DNA of 64,000 nucleotides from Hyphomicrobiales bacterium (GCA_900466605.1 UBMU01000028.1:79227-143226), one strand, 5' to 3'. Counted from the first letter of the stretch, positions 16,598-25,641 are shown. Notes: generated from the sequence alone by a model not told the origin. Numbers and translations are program-made.

Positions 16598-17442
16598 TGA
16601 GCCTCGGCGCAATGCTCAACGAGTGGTATCCGGTCGGCATGTTCAGCCAGGTCAGCAAGGCTGCATACAAGACCGCTTTGATGGGCGAACCGATCGAGGT
16701 CTCGGTGGGAGCAGACGGGGACGCAAGAGTGACGACACTGGCGGGACGAACCTTACCCGTCCGTGTTCGCTACGGCCATGTTTGGGCATCCATTGGAGAT
16801 CCGCAGAAAGAGATCTTTTCCATTCCCGAGGCTGATCAACCCGGGCGCCGGTTCGTCGATGTCGGCGTGGTTCGTGTGCGCTGCTCGCCGCTTCGCGCGG
16901 TCGAGAATTTTCTCGACATTGCCCATTTTCCTTTTGTGCATACCGACATTCTCGGCGCAGAGCCGCATACTGAGGTACAGAACTACAAGGTCGAAATCCG
17001 CGATGTCGAGGACGAGGTCTGGGCAACGCAGGTGAAATTTTACCAGCCCCAGGCTGCAAAGTCTGCAAGTGGCGGGATTACGACAGAATACATGTACCGC
17101 GTACCGGCTCCGACTTGTTCAGTGCTTTATAAAACCTGTCCGCCACGCCCCAGTGAATGGGACGTTATCACCCTGTTCGTCCAGCCTCTCGCCGAGGATC
17201 TTTGCGACGTCTGGCCGTGGATGGCGCTATTTGACGACGAAACATCGATGACCGACCTCATTCATTTCCAGCAGACGATCTTCCTGCAGGACCGCTCCAT
17301 CCTTGAAAACCAGATCCCGCATCTATTACCGCTGGACCCCGGGATGGAGATCCCGACCCGCGCCGATCTGACATCGGTTGCTTACCGCCGCTGGCTTAAA
17401 CGCCACAATTACACCTATGGCGCACAGTTGGTGGCGCAATGA
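16597..17442 (+). CDS. Rieske-oxygenase catalytic subunit without a Rieske site (NdmC-like)
   Basis: A 281-residue non-heme iron oxygenase related to the alpha subunits of vanillate and purine N-demethylases. The mononuclear iron site is intact: Asp107, His110 and His115 in NFLDIAHFPFVH, and a likely carboxylate ligand at Asp232 (LQDRSILENQ). The N-terminal 70 residues keep Rieske-fold strands (NEWYPVGMFSQV, YGHVWASIGDP), but no Cys-x-His pair is present anywhere. The cluster must come from another protein, presumably the Rieske protein encoded just before it (stop and start overlap). NdmC of caffeine degradation has the same peculiarity. GGGGGAG precedes the start. Its own stop overlaps the GST gene. 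Confidence 0.88.
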   Translation: MSLGAMLNEWYPVGMFSQVSKAAYKTALMGEPIEVSVGADGDARVTTLAGRTLPVRVRYGHVWASIGDPQKEIFSIPEADQPGRRFVDVGVVRVRCSPLRAVENFLDIAHFPFVHTDILGAEPHTEVQNYKVEIRDVEDEVWATQVKFYQPQAAKSASGGITTEYMYRVPAPTCSVLYKTCPPRPSEWDVITLFVQPLAEDLCDVWPWMALFDDETSMTDLIHFQQTIFLQDRSILENQIPHLLPLDPGMEIPTRADLTSVAYRRWLKRHNYTYGAQLVAQ

Positions 17443-18098
17443 AGCTTTACGATTACATCCTTTCTCCCAGTTGCTACAAAGTACGCCTGCTGGCCGCTTT
17501 GACCGGAGAAACACTGGATATTAGGCCGGTCGATTTTCATCCAGGCGGTGAGCATCGTAAAGCGGAACTCCTGGCGCTCAACCCGGCCGGCTCCATTCCG
17601 ATCCTGGAAGACGGGGATCTGCTCCTGACTGAATCTTCGGCGATGCTCGTGTACCTGGCACAAAAGAAGGCTCCAGAATGGTTGGGGGACGGCACTGCCG
17701 AGCAAGCAGCCCGCCTCCAGCAGTGGCTTTCCTTTTCTCACCGGTTGACGGCAAATCTCGGTGGCGCGCGCCTGCACGAGATGTTGCTCCGGCCAGGCGA
17801 TATCGCTCTTCTGCAAGCACAGGGCATCGCTGCATTGCGTGAACTGGAGGCCGGGCTGGTCGAGCAAAATCTGCGTGGCATCCCGTTCCTTGCTTGCGAG
17901 CGACCTACTGTCGCCGACATCGCCTGCTTCCCTTATGTGGCATTGGCACCCGACGGCGGCGTCTCACTTGATCCCTACCCCGCGATCCGTCGCTGGTCGC
18001 GCGCCATTCGCGCGCTTGATGCCTTCATCGAGATGCCAGGCATCCATCGACTACATGAGTTGAAGCCCGAACCTGAAATCGGCGCGGGCGAGGAGTGA
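17439..18098 (+). CDS. Glutathione S-transferase-like protein (NdmE-like)
   Basis: A 219-residue GST: an N-terminal thioredoxin-like domain (residues 1-78, with SPSCYKVRLLAAL, NPAGSIPIL and the glutathione-site ESSAMLVYLA) and a C-terminal helical domain (TVADIACFPYV). The start overlaps the oxygenase stop as ATGA and the stop lies one base before the amidohydrolase start, so it is an integral operon member. In the 7-methylxanthine demethylase complex a GST-like protein, NdmE, is required structurally to hold NdmC and NdmD together. The position here suggests the same role rather than detoxification. That functional parallel is inference. Confidence 0.9.
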   Translation: MKLYDYILSPSCYKVRLLAALTGETLDIRPVDFHPGGEHRKAELLALNPAGSIPILEDGDLLLTESSAMLVYLAQKKAPEWLGDGTAEQAARLQQWLSFSHRLTANLGGARLHEMLLRPGDIALLQAQGIAALRELEAGLVEQNLRGIPFLACERPTVADIACFPYVALAPDGGVSLDPYPAIRRWSRAIRALDAFIEMPGIHRLHELKPEPEIGAGEE

Positions 18099-18099
18099 C

Positions 18100-19479
18100 A
18101 TGGCCGGCTACCTTTTAAAGAACTGCGCAGCTGTTATCGTCGACGAGGGCAACGGCCCGACGACCCGTCGAAATGTCGATGTTTTGACAACCGGCTCCGT
18201 CATTAAGGCCATAGGCAACAACCTCAGGCAGGACGAAATCCCGACCGGCACGACTGTTAGAGATGCAACCGGCTGGTTCGTGTATCCGGGGCTGGTCAAT
18301 ACGCACCATCACTTTTTTCAGTGCTTCGTGCGCAACCGGGCCGATCTCGACTGGACGAAGCTGTCCGTCATCGAATGGCTCGACCGCATCTACCCGATCT
18401 TTTCGCGGCTGAACGAGGATTGCTTCTATCACTCCTCGGTCACCGCCATGGCCGAAATGATCAAGCATGGGTGCACGACCGCTTTCGATCATCAATATTG
18501 CTTTCCCCGGCATGCCGGGAAAAGGTTGATCGACCGTCAGTTCGAGGCCGCCGAGCTTCTTGGCATGCGCTTTCATGCCGGGCGCGGAGGCAACACGCTT
18601 CCGAAATCCGAAGGCTCGACCATCCCCGACGCCATGCTGGAAACAACCGACGAGTTCATTGGCGATTGCGAGCGCCTGATCGATACCTATCATGACGCCA
18701 GCCCTTTCAGCATGCGCCAGGTGGTGGTCGCTCCTTGCCAACCCGTCAACTGCTACCGTGAGACCTTCGTAGAATCGGTCGCACTGGCTCGCGACCGTGG
18801 CGTTCAAATGCACACTCACGTTGGCGAGGGCGAAAGTCCCGTAATCGAAGCGCGACATGGCATGCGTACCGTCGACTATTGCGCTGAGTTGGGTTTTGCG
18901 GGACCCGATGCCTTCTACGCCCATTGCTGGGAACTGACACACGGCGAACTGCGCAAGATGGCGGCGGACGGGACGGGCGTTTCTCATTGCCCGGAGCCTG
19001 TTTATCTGGTTGGCGCGGAAGTAACTGATATTCCGGCAATGGCAGCCTTTGGCCTTCGCGTTGGACTGGGTTGCGATGGCGCTGCCTCGAACGACAACTC
19101 AAACTTGATGCATTGCGTGCACTCCGCCTACATGCTGCAGTGCCTGACCGCATCGACGCGTGAACATCCCGTCCCGCCTCCGGTCGACTTCCTTGGCTAT
19201 GCAACAACAGGCGGCGCGGCCCTGCTTGGTCGTCAAGACATAGGCAGACTGGCGTCGGGCATGGCGGCGGACCTGTTTGCGATCGACACCCGGCGCATGG
19301 ACTACGTCGGCACCAGACATGATCCGCTTAGCCTGCTTGCCAAGGTGGGCGTCGGCATGCCAACCGATTTGACAATGATCAACGGTCGCATCGTGTGGCA
19401 AAATGGAGAGTTCGTCGGGCTTGATGAACGCCGTCTGTTTGCCGATGCGGAAGCCGCGCTCGCGACTGTCGATTTCTAA
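18100..19479 (+). CDS. Purine-type amidohydrolase (8-oxoguanine deaminase-like)
   Basis: Amidohydrolase-superfamily deaminase, 459 residues. Metal ligands are visible: His69 and His71 in NTHHHFF, His in MHTHVGE, His in YAHCWELTHG and Asp in LGCDGAASND. The overall pattern matches 8-oxoguanine and related purine deaminases, a family often mislabelled hydroxyatrazine hydrolase. It starts one base after the GST stop and is followed by the transporter genes. In context it may deaminate a methylated aminopurine such as 7-methylguanine, either before or after demethylation. Deamination is well supported by family; the substrate is inferred. Confidence 0.88.
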   Translation: MAGYLLKNCAAVIVDEGNGPTTRRNVDVLTTGSVIKAIGNNLRQDEIPTGTTVRDATGWFVYPGLVNTHHHFFQCFVRNRADLDWTKLSVIEWLDRIYPIFSRLNEDCFYHSSVTAMAEMIKHGCTTAFDHQYCFPRHAGKRLIDRQFEAAELLGMRFHAGRGGNTLPKSEGSTIPDAMLETTDEFIGDCERLIDTYHDASPFSMRQVVVAPCQPVNCYRETFVESVALARDRGVQMHTHVGEGESPVIEARHGMRTVDYCAELGFAGPDAFYAHCWELTHGELRKMAADGTGVSHCPEPVYLVGAEVTDIPAMAAFGLRVGLGCDGAASNDNSNLMHCVHSAYMLQCLTASTREHPVPPPVDFLGYATTGGAALLGRQDIGRLASGMAADLFAIDTRRMDYVGTRHDPLSLLAKVGVGMPTDLTMINGRIVWQNGEFVGLDERRLFADAEAALATVDF

Positions 19480-19501
19480 AACACAAAGAAGGGGAACCAG
19501 A

Positions 19502-20599
19502 ATGACAAACATAACTCGCAGAACCCTGATGCAGGGCGTTGCAGCAGCCGGCCTGACCGCTGCCTTTGGCGGTCGCGCCGCATTGGCGGCCGACGAGCCA
19601 CTTGGGATTACGCTCGTCGTACCCTCCCCAATCGGCGATGTTGGCTGGGGCCATGCCCTGGCCGCTGGGCTGGAGCCGATCAAGGCAGCCTACGGCGACA
19701 AGGTGAAGGTGACCATCGTCGAGAATATTCCGGAGGGCCCGGACGCTGACCGCATCATGAACAAGACGGTCGCCGACGGAAACAAGTTCTTGATCGCCGG
19801 CTCCTTTGGCTATCAGAACGGTGCGCTTCAAATTGCCCGACGCAACCCTGATGTCACCGTTTTGCACGCGTCGGGCTTCCAGGTGGCTCCAAACTTCTCG
19901 CCTTTTGCAGCTAAGTACTTCCAGGGAACCTACCTGCTCGGCATGGCCGCGGCAGCGATGTCCAAGACGGGCAAGCTCGGTTCCGTATCCGCCTTCGCCA
20001 TCCCTGAACTCATCACCTCGATCAATGCTTTCACGCTCGGCGCTCAGGCGGTGAACCCCAACGTTGAAGTTTCGGTGGTTTGGGTAAACTCATGGTTTGA
20101 TCCGGCCAAGGAACAGGAAGCCGCCAAGGCGCTGATTGCGCAAAAGTGCGATGTGATCTTCTCCAATGCGCAGGATACGCCCTCTGTCATATCTGCGTGC
20201 GAGGAAGCTGGCGTTTATTCGTTCAACCTCAATTCGTCGATGAAGAGCTATGCTCCGAAGACCTATCTTGGCTGCGTCTCCACTGATTGGTCGCCATTCT
20301 TCAAGGCTTCTGTTGATGCTCATCTCGCCGGCACATTCAAGGGCGCGAACACGTTCCTTGGCGTTGCGGACAAGGTCGTCGAAGTTGTTGACTGGAATGC
20401 TGCTATTCCGGCCGAAACCATGACCAAGATCAAGGCCGCAGAGGCAAAGATCGCCGATGGAAGTCTCTCGCCGTTTACTGGCCCGATCAGCAAAGCTGAC
20501 GGAAGCGAAGGTGTCGCAGCCGGCAAGACCCTGACGGATGGGGAAATCGTAGCGATGGATTGGCACGTCAAGGGCGTGACAACGCCGCTGCCTAAGTAA
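19502..20599 (+). CDS. BMP-family ABC substrate-binding protein
   Basis: Periplasmic binding protein, 365 residues, of the BMP/PnrA family that binds nucleosides and purine-like ligands. The N terminus contains a twin-arginine-type signal (TRRTLMQGVAAAG) with a probable cleavage after AALA. The mature part shows BMP features such as GDVGWGHALAAGLEPIKAAY and FSNAQDTPSV. GGGGAACCAGA precedes ATG 19502. It is followed by the ATPase and two permease genes with overlaps, giving a complete importer. A purine or N-methylpurine ligand is the best guess from neighbours. Confidence 0.92.
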   Translation: MTNITRRTLMQGVAAAGLTAAFGGRAALAADEPLGITLVVPSPIGDVGWGHALAAGLEPIKAAYGDKVKVTIVENIPEGPDADRIMNKTVADGNKFLIAGSFGYQNGALQIARRNPDVTVLHASGFQVAPNFSPFAAKYFQGTYLLGMAAAAMSKTGKLGSVSAFAIPELITSINAFTLGAQAVNPNVEVSVVWVNSWFDPAKEQEAAKALIAQKCDVIFSNAQDTPSVISACEEAGVYSFNLNSSMKSYAPKTYLGCVSTDWSPFFKASVDAHLAGTFKGANTFLGVADKVVEVVDWNAAIPAETMTKIKAAEAKIADGSLSPFTGPISKADGSEGVAAGKTLTDGEIVAMDWHVKGVTTPLPK

Positions 20600-20602
20600 G
20601 CC

Positions 20603-22126
20603 ATGACCGCCCCACTTCTGTCGCTTCGCGGCATCTCGAAGAGCTACGGCCAGATCCACGCCAATCAGGCGATTGATCTGGACGTGGCGCCGCAGTCGAT
20701 CCATGCAATTCTCGGCGAAAACGGGGCGGGCAAATCGACGCTGATGAAAGTGATCTACGGCGTTGAACAACCAGACAGCGGATCGGTTGTCTGGGAAGGT
20801 GAACCCTTGGCCCTTGCCTCCCCGGCGGAGGCAAGGCGCAGGGGCATTGGCATGGTCTTCCAGCACTTTTCGCTGTTCGAGACCCTGACTGTCGTGGAAA
20901 ATATCCAGCTCGTCGTCGCAGGCAAAAAGGCAGACCTCATCAAACGCATCCGCACTCTTGGCCAGGAATTCGGCCTTGAAGTGGATCCGCTTGCCCATGT
21001 CCATGCGCTTTCGGTCGGTGAGCGCCAGCGTGTTGAGATCATCCGCTGCCTGATGACAAACCCACGGCTGTTGATCCTGGACGAACCGACGTCTGTCTTG
21101 CCTCCCCAGCTTGTCGAGAAGCTGTTCGAGACGCTACGTCGGCTGCGGGATGGAGGTGTATCCATCCTGTTTATCTCGCATAAGCTTGAGGAGATCCGGG
21201 CGATCTGCGACAGGGCAACGATCCTGCGCGGAGGTCGTGTGACGGGCAATATCGACCCACGTGAGCACGATGCCCACGACCTTGCCCGCTTGATGATTGG
21301 CCGTGACATGCCCGAGCCGATGGCTGCGCTCCCACTCTCCGGCGGCGAGAAGCGACTTGAGATCATTGGCCTCCACCATCGCCCCGAAGATCCTTTCGCA
21401 GTGCAGCTTTCCGATATTACGCTTGCGGTGCGATCTGGCGAAATCCTGGGGATCGCCGGCATTTCGGGCAACGGCCAGAGCGAGCTTGCCTCACTGATCT
21501 CAGGTGAGGTCATCCTACCGCGAGACCAGCGCGACAGGATCTACATGATGGGTCGTGATGTCGGCAGGCTGGACGCAGCCCACCGTCGCGAACTCGGATT
21601 TGCGTTTGTACCCGAAGATAGACTGGGACGGGGCGCAATTCCCGAAATGTCACTGGTGCTCAACGGTCTCCTGACGGCCCACCCCCTGGACCTCGTCCGT
21701 CATGGCCTTATTGACAAGGCAAAGGCTGCGGCTTTTACCAATGATTGCATTCGAGAGTATGATGTACGCACCCCCGGCCCTGATGCGGAAGCAGGTTCGC
21801 TTTCGGGCGGAAACCTTCAGAAGTTCATTGTTGGTCGTGAGATCAAACTTGCACCGAAGCTGCTTTTTGTTGCGCAGCCGACATGGGGTGTGGACGTCGG
21901 CGCTGCATCGGCTGTTCGGCGCCGTCTTGTTGCCTTGCGCAATGAGGGCATGGCCATTCTTGTTATTTCAGAAGAACTCGAGGAACTATTCGAGCTCTGC
22001 GATTTCATTCAGGTATTGCACCACGGGACTTTGAGCCGCCCGCTTGTGACGAAGGAAACGCGACCCGAGGAAATCGGCCGCTACATGATTGGCGCGAAAG
22101 ACGCTTTGGAGAAAACCAGCGCATGA
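20603..22126 (+). CDS. Nucleoside-type ABC transporter ATPase, tandem domains
   Basis: A 507-residue ABC protein with two nucleotide-binding domains. The first has Walker A GENGAGKST, signature LSVGERQRV and Walker B LLILDEPTS. The second has a Walker-A-like GISGNGQSE, signature LSGGNLQK and a diverged Walker B LLFVAQPTWG, as is usual for the BMP/YufO class, so one site is probably weakly active. It couples ATP hydrolysis to purine-like substrate import with the two permeases that follow. It starts three bases after the binding-protein stop and overlaps the next gene by four bases. Confidence 0.93.
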   Translation: MTAPLLSLRGISKSYGQIHANQAIDLDVAPQSIHAILGENGAGKSTLMKVIYGVEQPDSGSVVWEGEPLALASPAEARRRGIGMVFQHFSLFETLTVVENIQLVVAGKKADLIKRIRTLGQEFGLEVDPLAHVHALSVGERQRVEIIRCLMTNPRLLILDEPTSVLPPQLVEKLFETLRRLRDGGVSILFISHKLEEIRAICDRATILRGGRVTGNIDPREHDAHDLARLMIGRDMPEPMAALPLSGGEKRLEIIGLHHRPEDPFAVQLSDITLAVRSGEILGIAGISGNGQSELASLISGEVILPRDQRDRIYMMGRDVGRLDAAHRRELGFAFVPEDRLGRGAIPEMSLVLNGLLTAHPLDLVRHGLIDKAKAAAFTNDCIREYDVRTPGPDAEAGSLSGGNLQKFIVGREIKLAPKLLFVAQPTWGVDVGAASAVRRRLVALRNEGMAILVISEELEELFELCDFIQVLHHGTLSRPLVTKETRPEEIGRYMIGAKDALEKTSA

Positions 22127-23223
22127 ATGCCATGTCTGCAGCCTTCCTGCCCACGTTTGTCCGCCGCGAACGCGCTTCGTTTTCTGCAACGTTGGCTGCG
22201 CCATTCCTCGCGTTGGCGGTAGCGACTATCCTGAATGTCGGCCTTTACATGATTATGGGTCGCAATCCGGTCAGCGTTGTCTATGCAATGCTCCTTGAAC
22301 CCTTTCTCTCCTGGGCATCGTTTTCAGAAGTTCTTTTGAAGGCCGGACCACTTTTATTGATCGCGCAAGGTCTTGCGATCGGCTTTCGCGCCAAGGTCTT
22401 TAACATCGGCGCCGAAGGGCAATTCATCCTCGGCGCGATATTTGCCTCCGCAATACCCGTTTGGTTTCCTCAGGCAACCGGACAGTGGATTTGGCCACTC
22501 ATGCTGATCCTGGGCACAATTGGTGGCGCCCTTTGGGCCTCGCTCACCGCGTTCTGGCGGGTCAGGCTGAACGCGAACGAAATCCTCGTCTCACTAATGC
22601 TCAGCCTCGTGGCCGCGCAGCTGTTGAATTATCTGCTCCTCGGGCCTTGGAAGGATCCGAACGGTTTCAACTTCCCGCAATCGGTCATGTTCCAGTACGA
22701 CGCAATGGTACCGCTGCTCATTTCAGGTACGCGTGTCAACGTTTCCTTGATCATCACAATCGCTCTGTCCTTGGCTGCCTGGGTATTCATGCAGAGGAGC
22801 TTTGTCGGCTACAAGCTCCAGGTTGGAGGCCTGGCTCCGCGTGCGGCCGCTTACGCTGGCTTCAAGGAAGGCTGGGCAATCTGGCTCTCCCTCCTGATCG
22901 GCGGCTGCGCTGCCGGTCTTGCCGGCGCGGCTGAAGTGGCCGGTCCCCTTGGTCAGTTACAGCGGTCAATCTCGACCGGCTATGGCTATGCGGCCATCAT
23001 CGTCGCCTACCTCGGAGGCCTCCACCCCATTGGCATCATCGCCTCCTCACTATTCATGGCTGCTCTCTACATTGGCGGCGACAATGCCATGGTGTCGGCA
23101 AACCTTCCGATTGCTGCAGTACGAGTTTTCCAGGGAAGCCTTCTTCTCGCTTATCTGGTTGCCATCGCCTTCGTCCGGTACCGCCTCGAATGGCGTCGGA
23201 CTGTTAACCGGAGCCAACCATGA
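22123..23223 (+). CDS. Nucleoside-type ABC permease 1
   Basis: Integral membrane permease of the BPD_transp_2 (branched-chain/nucleoside) type, 366 residues with about eight to ten hydrophobic segments. The family segment AKVFNIGAEGQFILGAI is present near residue 90, and GYGYAAIIVAYLGGLHPIGI near the C terminus is the usual loop for ATPase contact. It overlaps the ATPase stop and the second permease start by four bases each, so stoichiometric translation is likely. It forms the channel with the downstream permease. Confidence 0.92.
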   Translation: MNAMSAAFLPTFVRRERASFSATLAAPFLALAVATILNVGLYMIMGRNPVSVVYAMLLEPFLSWASFSEVLLKAGPLLLIAQGLAIGFRAKVFNIGAEGQFILGAIFASAIPVWFPQATGQWIWPLMLILGTIGGALWASLTAFWRVRLNANEILVSLMLSLVAAQLLNYLLLGPWKDPNGFNFPQSVMFQYDAMVPLLISGTRVNVSLIITIALSLAAWVFMQRSFVGYKLQVGGLAPRAAAYAGFKEGWAIWLSLLIGGCAAGLAGAAEVAGPLGQLQRSISTGYGYAAIIVAYLGGLHPIGIIASSLFMAALYIGGDNAMVSANLPIAAVRVFQGSLLLAYLVAIAFVRYRLEWRRTVNRSQP

Positions 23224-24131
23224 ATGCCATCGAGTTCATTCTTGCCGGCATGCTCGCAGCCGCGACGCCTTTTCTTCTTGCGGCGCTTGGCGAACTGGTC
23301 GTCGAACGGGCGGGCGTTTTGAACCTTGGTGTGGAGGGCCTTATGGCCTTTGGCGCAGCGCTGGCCTTTATTATCGTCTACCACGGCGGCGGTCACTTTT
23401 TGGGGTTCGTCGCCGCAGGACTTGGCAGCGCTGCACTTTCATTGATCTTTGCCGTGATCGCTCTTGGTTTCAGAGCGAACCAGGTAGCAACCGGTCTTGC
23501 CATCGGCATTCTCGGCCAGGGTCTCTCCGCGCTATTTGGAAAAACCTATGAGAGCCTCACGGTCAGGGGGCTCCCCAAACTCTCCGTTCCCTTTCTGTCG
23601 GACATCCCTGTTGTCGGCGGGATCTTTGTCCAGGACCTGGTCGTTTGGCTGTCACTCGCCGCCACGATTGCGATTTGGGCCCTGTTTGCGTTTTCGAAGG
23701 TCGGTCTTGTCGTGCGGGCAGTTGGAGAAAACCCCAAAGCTGCTCACGCGATAGGCTATCACGTCATTGTCGTTCGCGTTATCGCCGTTGCCTTCGGTGG
23801 TGCGATGGCAGGGTTTGCGGGCGCCTATGCTTCGGTGGTCTATACGCCACTTTGGGCCGACGGGATGATCGCCGGACGAGGTTGGATTGCAATTGCACTC
23901 GTCGTGTTCGGCACGTGGCTCACCGGCCGCATCTTTCTCGGCGCGTGCCTGTTTGGCGCCGTATCCCTGATGGGCCTTGCCGCGCAGGCAACGGGTGTAA
24001 ACGTCCCTTCGCAAATGCTTGCGAGCCTGCCCTACCTTGTCACCATCATTGTGCTCGGCATCATTTCGGCAGACCGTCGGCTGTTGAAGCTGAACGGGGT
24101 CGCCTCGCTCGGCGAACCCTTCGAACGTTGA
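23220..24131 (+). CDS. Nucleoside-type ABC permease 2
   Basis: Second membrane subunit of the same importer, 303 residues, with the paired family motif ERAGVLNLGVEGLMAFGAA near residue 22 and the coupling-loop region GENPKAAHAIGYHV. It has multiple hydrophobic helices and no signal sequence. The start overlaps the first permease stop. It is the last gene of the long rightward operon and converges on xdhC, whose stop lies only seven bases away; I see no terminator hairpin between them. Confidence 0.92.
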   Translation: MNAIEFILAGMLAAATPFLLAALGELVVERAGVLNLGVEGLMAFGAALAFIIVYHGGGHFLGFVAAGLGSAALSLIFAVIALGFRANQVATGLAIGILGQGLSALFGKTYESLTVRGLPKLSVPFLSDIPVVGGIFVQDLVVWLSLAATIAIWALFAFSKVGLVVRAVGENPKAAHAIGYHVIVVRVIAVAFGGAMAGFAGAYASVVYTPLWADGMIAGRGWIAIALVVFGTWLTGRIFLGACLFGAVSLMGLAAQATGVNVPSQMLASLPYLVTIIVLGIISADRRLLKLNGVASLGEPFER

Positions 24132-24137
24132 GCGTCG

Positions 24138-24995
24138 CTATGGGCTGTCAACCTTGAGCGTCCGCTGATTAGCCTCGTGCGTCGCAACGAACGACAATGC
24201 GGCGGTCATGACCTCGGCAGCTGCGAGCGTCGCGATGACGGCGGGACGCTTGTCTTTGACCCCATTCCCCCCAATCGGACAGACGAGGCAATCGGCAAGC
24301 TCAGGGCCTTGAGCCTCGCGCGACAGCCAGCTCTTGAAGGTAGCACGCTTGGTTTTCGATCCAATCATCCCGACATAGCATGCGTCCTTGCGGCGCAGGG
24401 CTTCGGCGGCGATCAGGAAGTCGAGCGCGTGATCATGGGTGAGAACAATGAACGCGCTGCCTGCCGGAGCATTGCGCACAATGGCCTCCGGCATTGCTGT
24501 CAGACAGGTTTCGACACCCGACACGCGCGAGGCAGCAAGTTCCTCCTCCCGCGTATCAACCAATACTGTGCGTAAGGGTGTCAGTGACAGCGCCATGGCA
24601 AGTGCATCACCGACATGGCCGGCGCCGAAAACATAGACATGAGGCCGCCTGGCAATCTCTGCGTCGGCTCGCGCAACAAGCGCGTCTGCGACTTCAGCTC
24701 TCAGCGCGGTGAACGAAAGCCCTACCCGTCCGCCGCAGCATTGCCCGATTTCCGGACCAAGCGCTACATTCATCGTTGTTTCTGGATGCGACCGGCGCAA
24801 GGCACGCCGCGCCTGGTCAATTGCCATGTACTCAAGTTGGCCACCGCCGATAGTTGAAAAGGTCCTCGACTTAGAAACCAGCATCCAGGCGTCAGTGTCG
24901 CGCGGTGTAGAGCCGGCCACACCTGTCACTTCGACAAGCATGCAATGGGGCTCTTTACGCAGAAATTCCCGCAGATTGTCACGGGCTGCTGGCAT
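24138..24995 (-). CDS. xdhC: XdhC-family molybdenum cofactor chaperone
   Basis: A 285-residue XdhC/CoxI protein, which binds and sulfurates molybdenum cofactor for insertion into xanthine dehydrogenase. The N-terminal XdhC domain has VTGVAGSTPRDTDAWMLV and IGGGQLEY; the C-terminal Rossmann domain has VYVFGAGHVGDALA and LTHDHALD. No xdhA or xdhB is in the window. Its presence at the end of the purine-like import and demethylation operon supports xanthine as the downstream product. Transcribed convergently from its own promoter near 25.0 kb. Confidence 0.92.
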   Translation of the reverse strand: MPAARDNLREFLRKEPHCMLVEVTGVAGSTPRDTDAWMLVSKSRTFSTIGGGQLEYMAIDQARRALRRSHPETTMNVALGPEIGQCCGGRVGLSFTALRAEVADALVARADAEIARRPHVYVFGAGHVGDALAMALSLTPLRTVLVDTREEELAASRVSGVETCLTAMPEAIVRNAPAGSAFIVLTHDHALDFLIAAEALRRKDACYVGMIGSKTKRATFKSWLSREAQGPELADCLVCPIGGNGVKDKRPAVIATLAAAEVMTAALSFVATHEANQRTLKVDSP

Positions 24996-25321
24996 AGCGA
25001 TCCATCTTTCCTTTCAAAGGCACGCGCCGGGCGTGAACCAATCGGAACTCAAACGCGGCCGCAAGTCCATACCCACAGAGCATGATAATCGAGGCAGGAG
25101 AAAATGACAGTATAAACGAGAACGAACATAGGCTAGACGCCCGGTGTCGAGGCGCGTTAGGATTTACCCAAACGGCGACTGGCCTTGGGCCGCGCTGCGA
25201 TAAAGCATCCAGAACCGGTTGCTATTTCAGCACGTAGAAAGCGCCAATTCACGCTTTTCTAACAAATGGATGCCAGTAAGAGTTCACTCGGATTTTTAAG
25301 CGCGCGCGTGGGGTTACGCTA
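24996..25321. other. Gene-free stretch upstream of xdhC
   Basis: About 325 bases contain the presumed xdhC promoter. No RNA gene, repeat or recognisable operator was seen. Frames crossing it on the + strand are extensions antisense to xdhC. Confidence 0.4.
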
Positions 25322-25453
25322 ATGACAGTCAACTCTGCACTTGTCAGAATTTGGTTGGCGGCTGCCGTCTTGATTGTCCTTGTCGCAATCAATCCGTTCG
25401 GCCACCATAAAGTCGACGCGACGACGACGGCTTCGATCTCTTCGGAACGGTAG
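25322..25453 (+). CDS. Candidate 43-residue single-span membrane protein
   Basis: A short frame begins MTVNSALVRIWLAAAVLIVL and continues VAINPFGHHKVDATTTASIS before ending SER. It has one hydrophobic span at about residues 7-25, a positive charge before it and a soluble, threonine-rich tail. The site upstream (GTGGGG) is only moderate. It stands alone between xdhC and the GntR gene. Composition suggests a genuine small protein, but no family is recognised. Confidence 0.35.
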   Translation: MTVNSALVRIWLAAAVLIVLVAINPFGHHKVDATTTASISSER

Positions 25454-25641
25454 TTTAGGTACTAGACAATCGGAATTGCGGACAATCGACGATGTGGTCG
25501 ATCGCGCCCTTAAGCAACGTGTTGCGAAAATGAAGTTCAGCTCAGTCCAAGGAATGAGCAGCGTTCAGCTTCGAGCGTGCGGCCAATCTCGATCGCAGAC
25601 AGCAGCTACTCGCCCCGTTCGGACGCGTGGCGCAAATCGAC

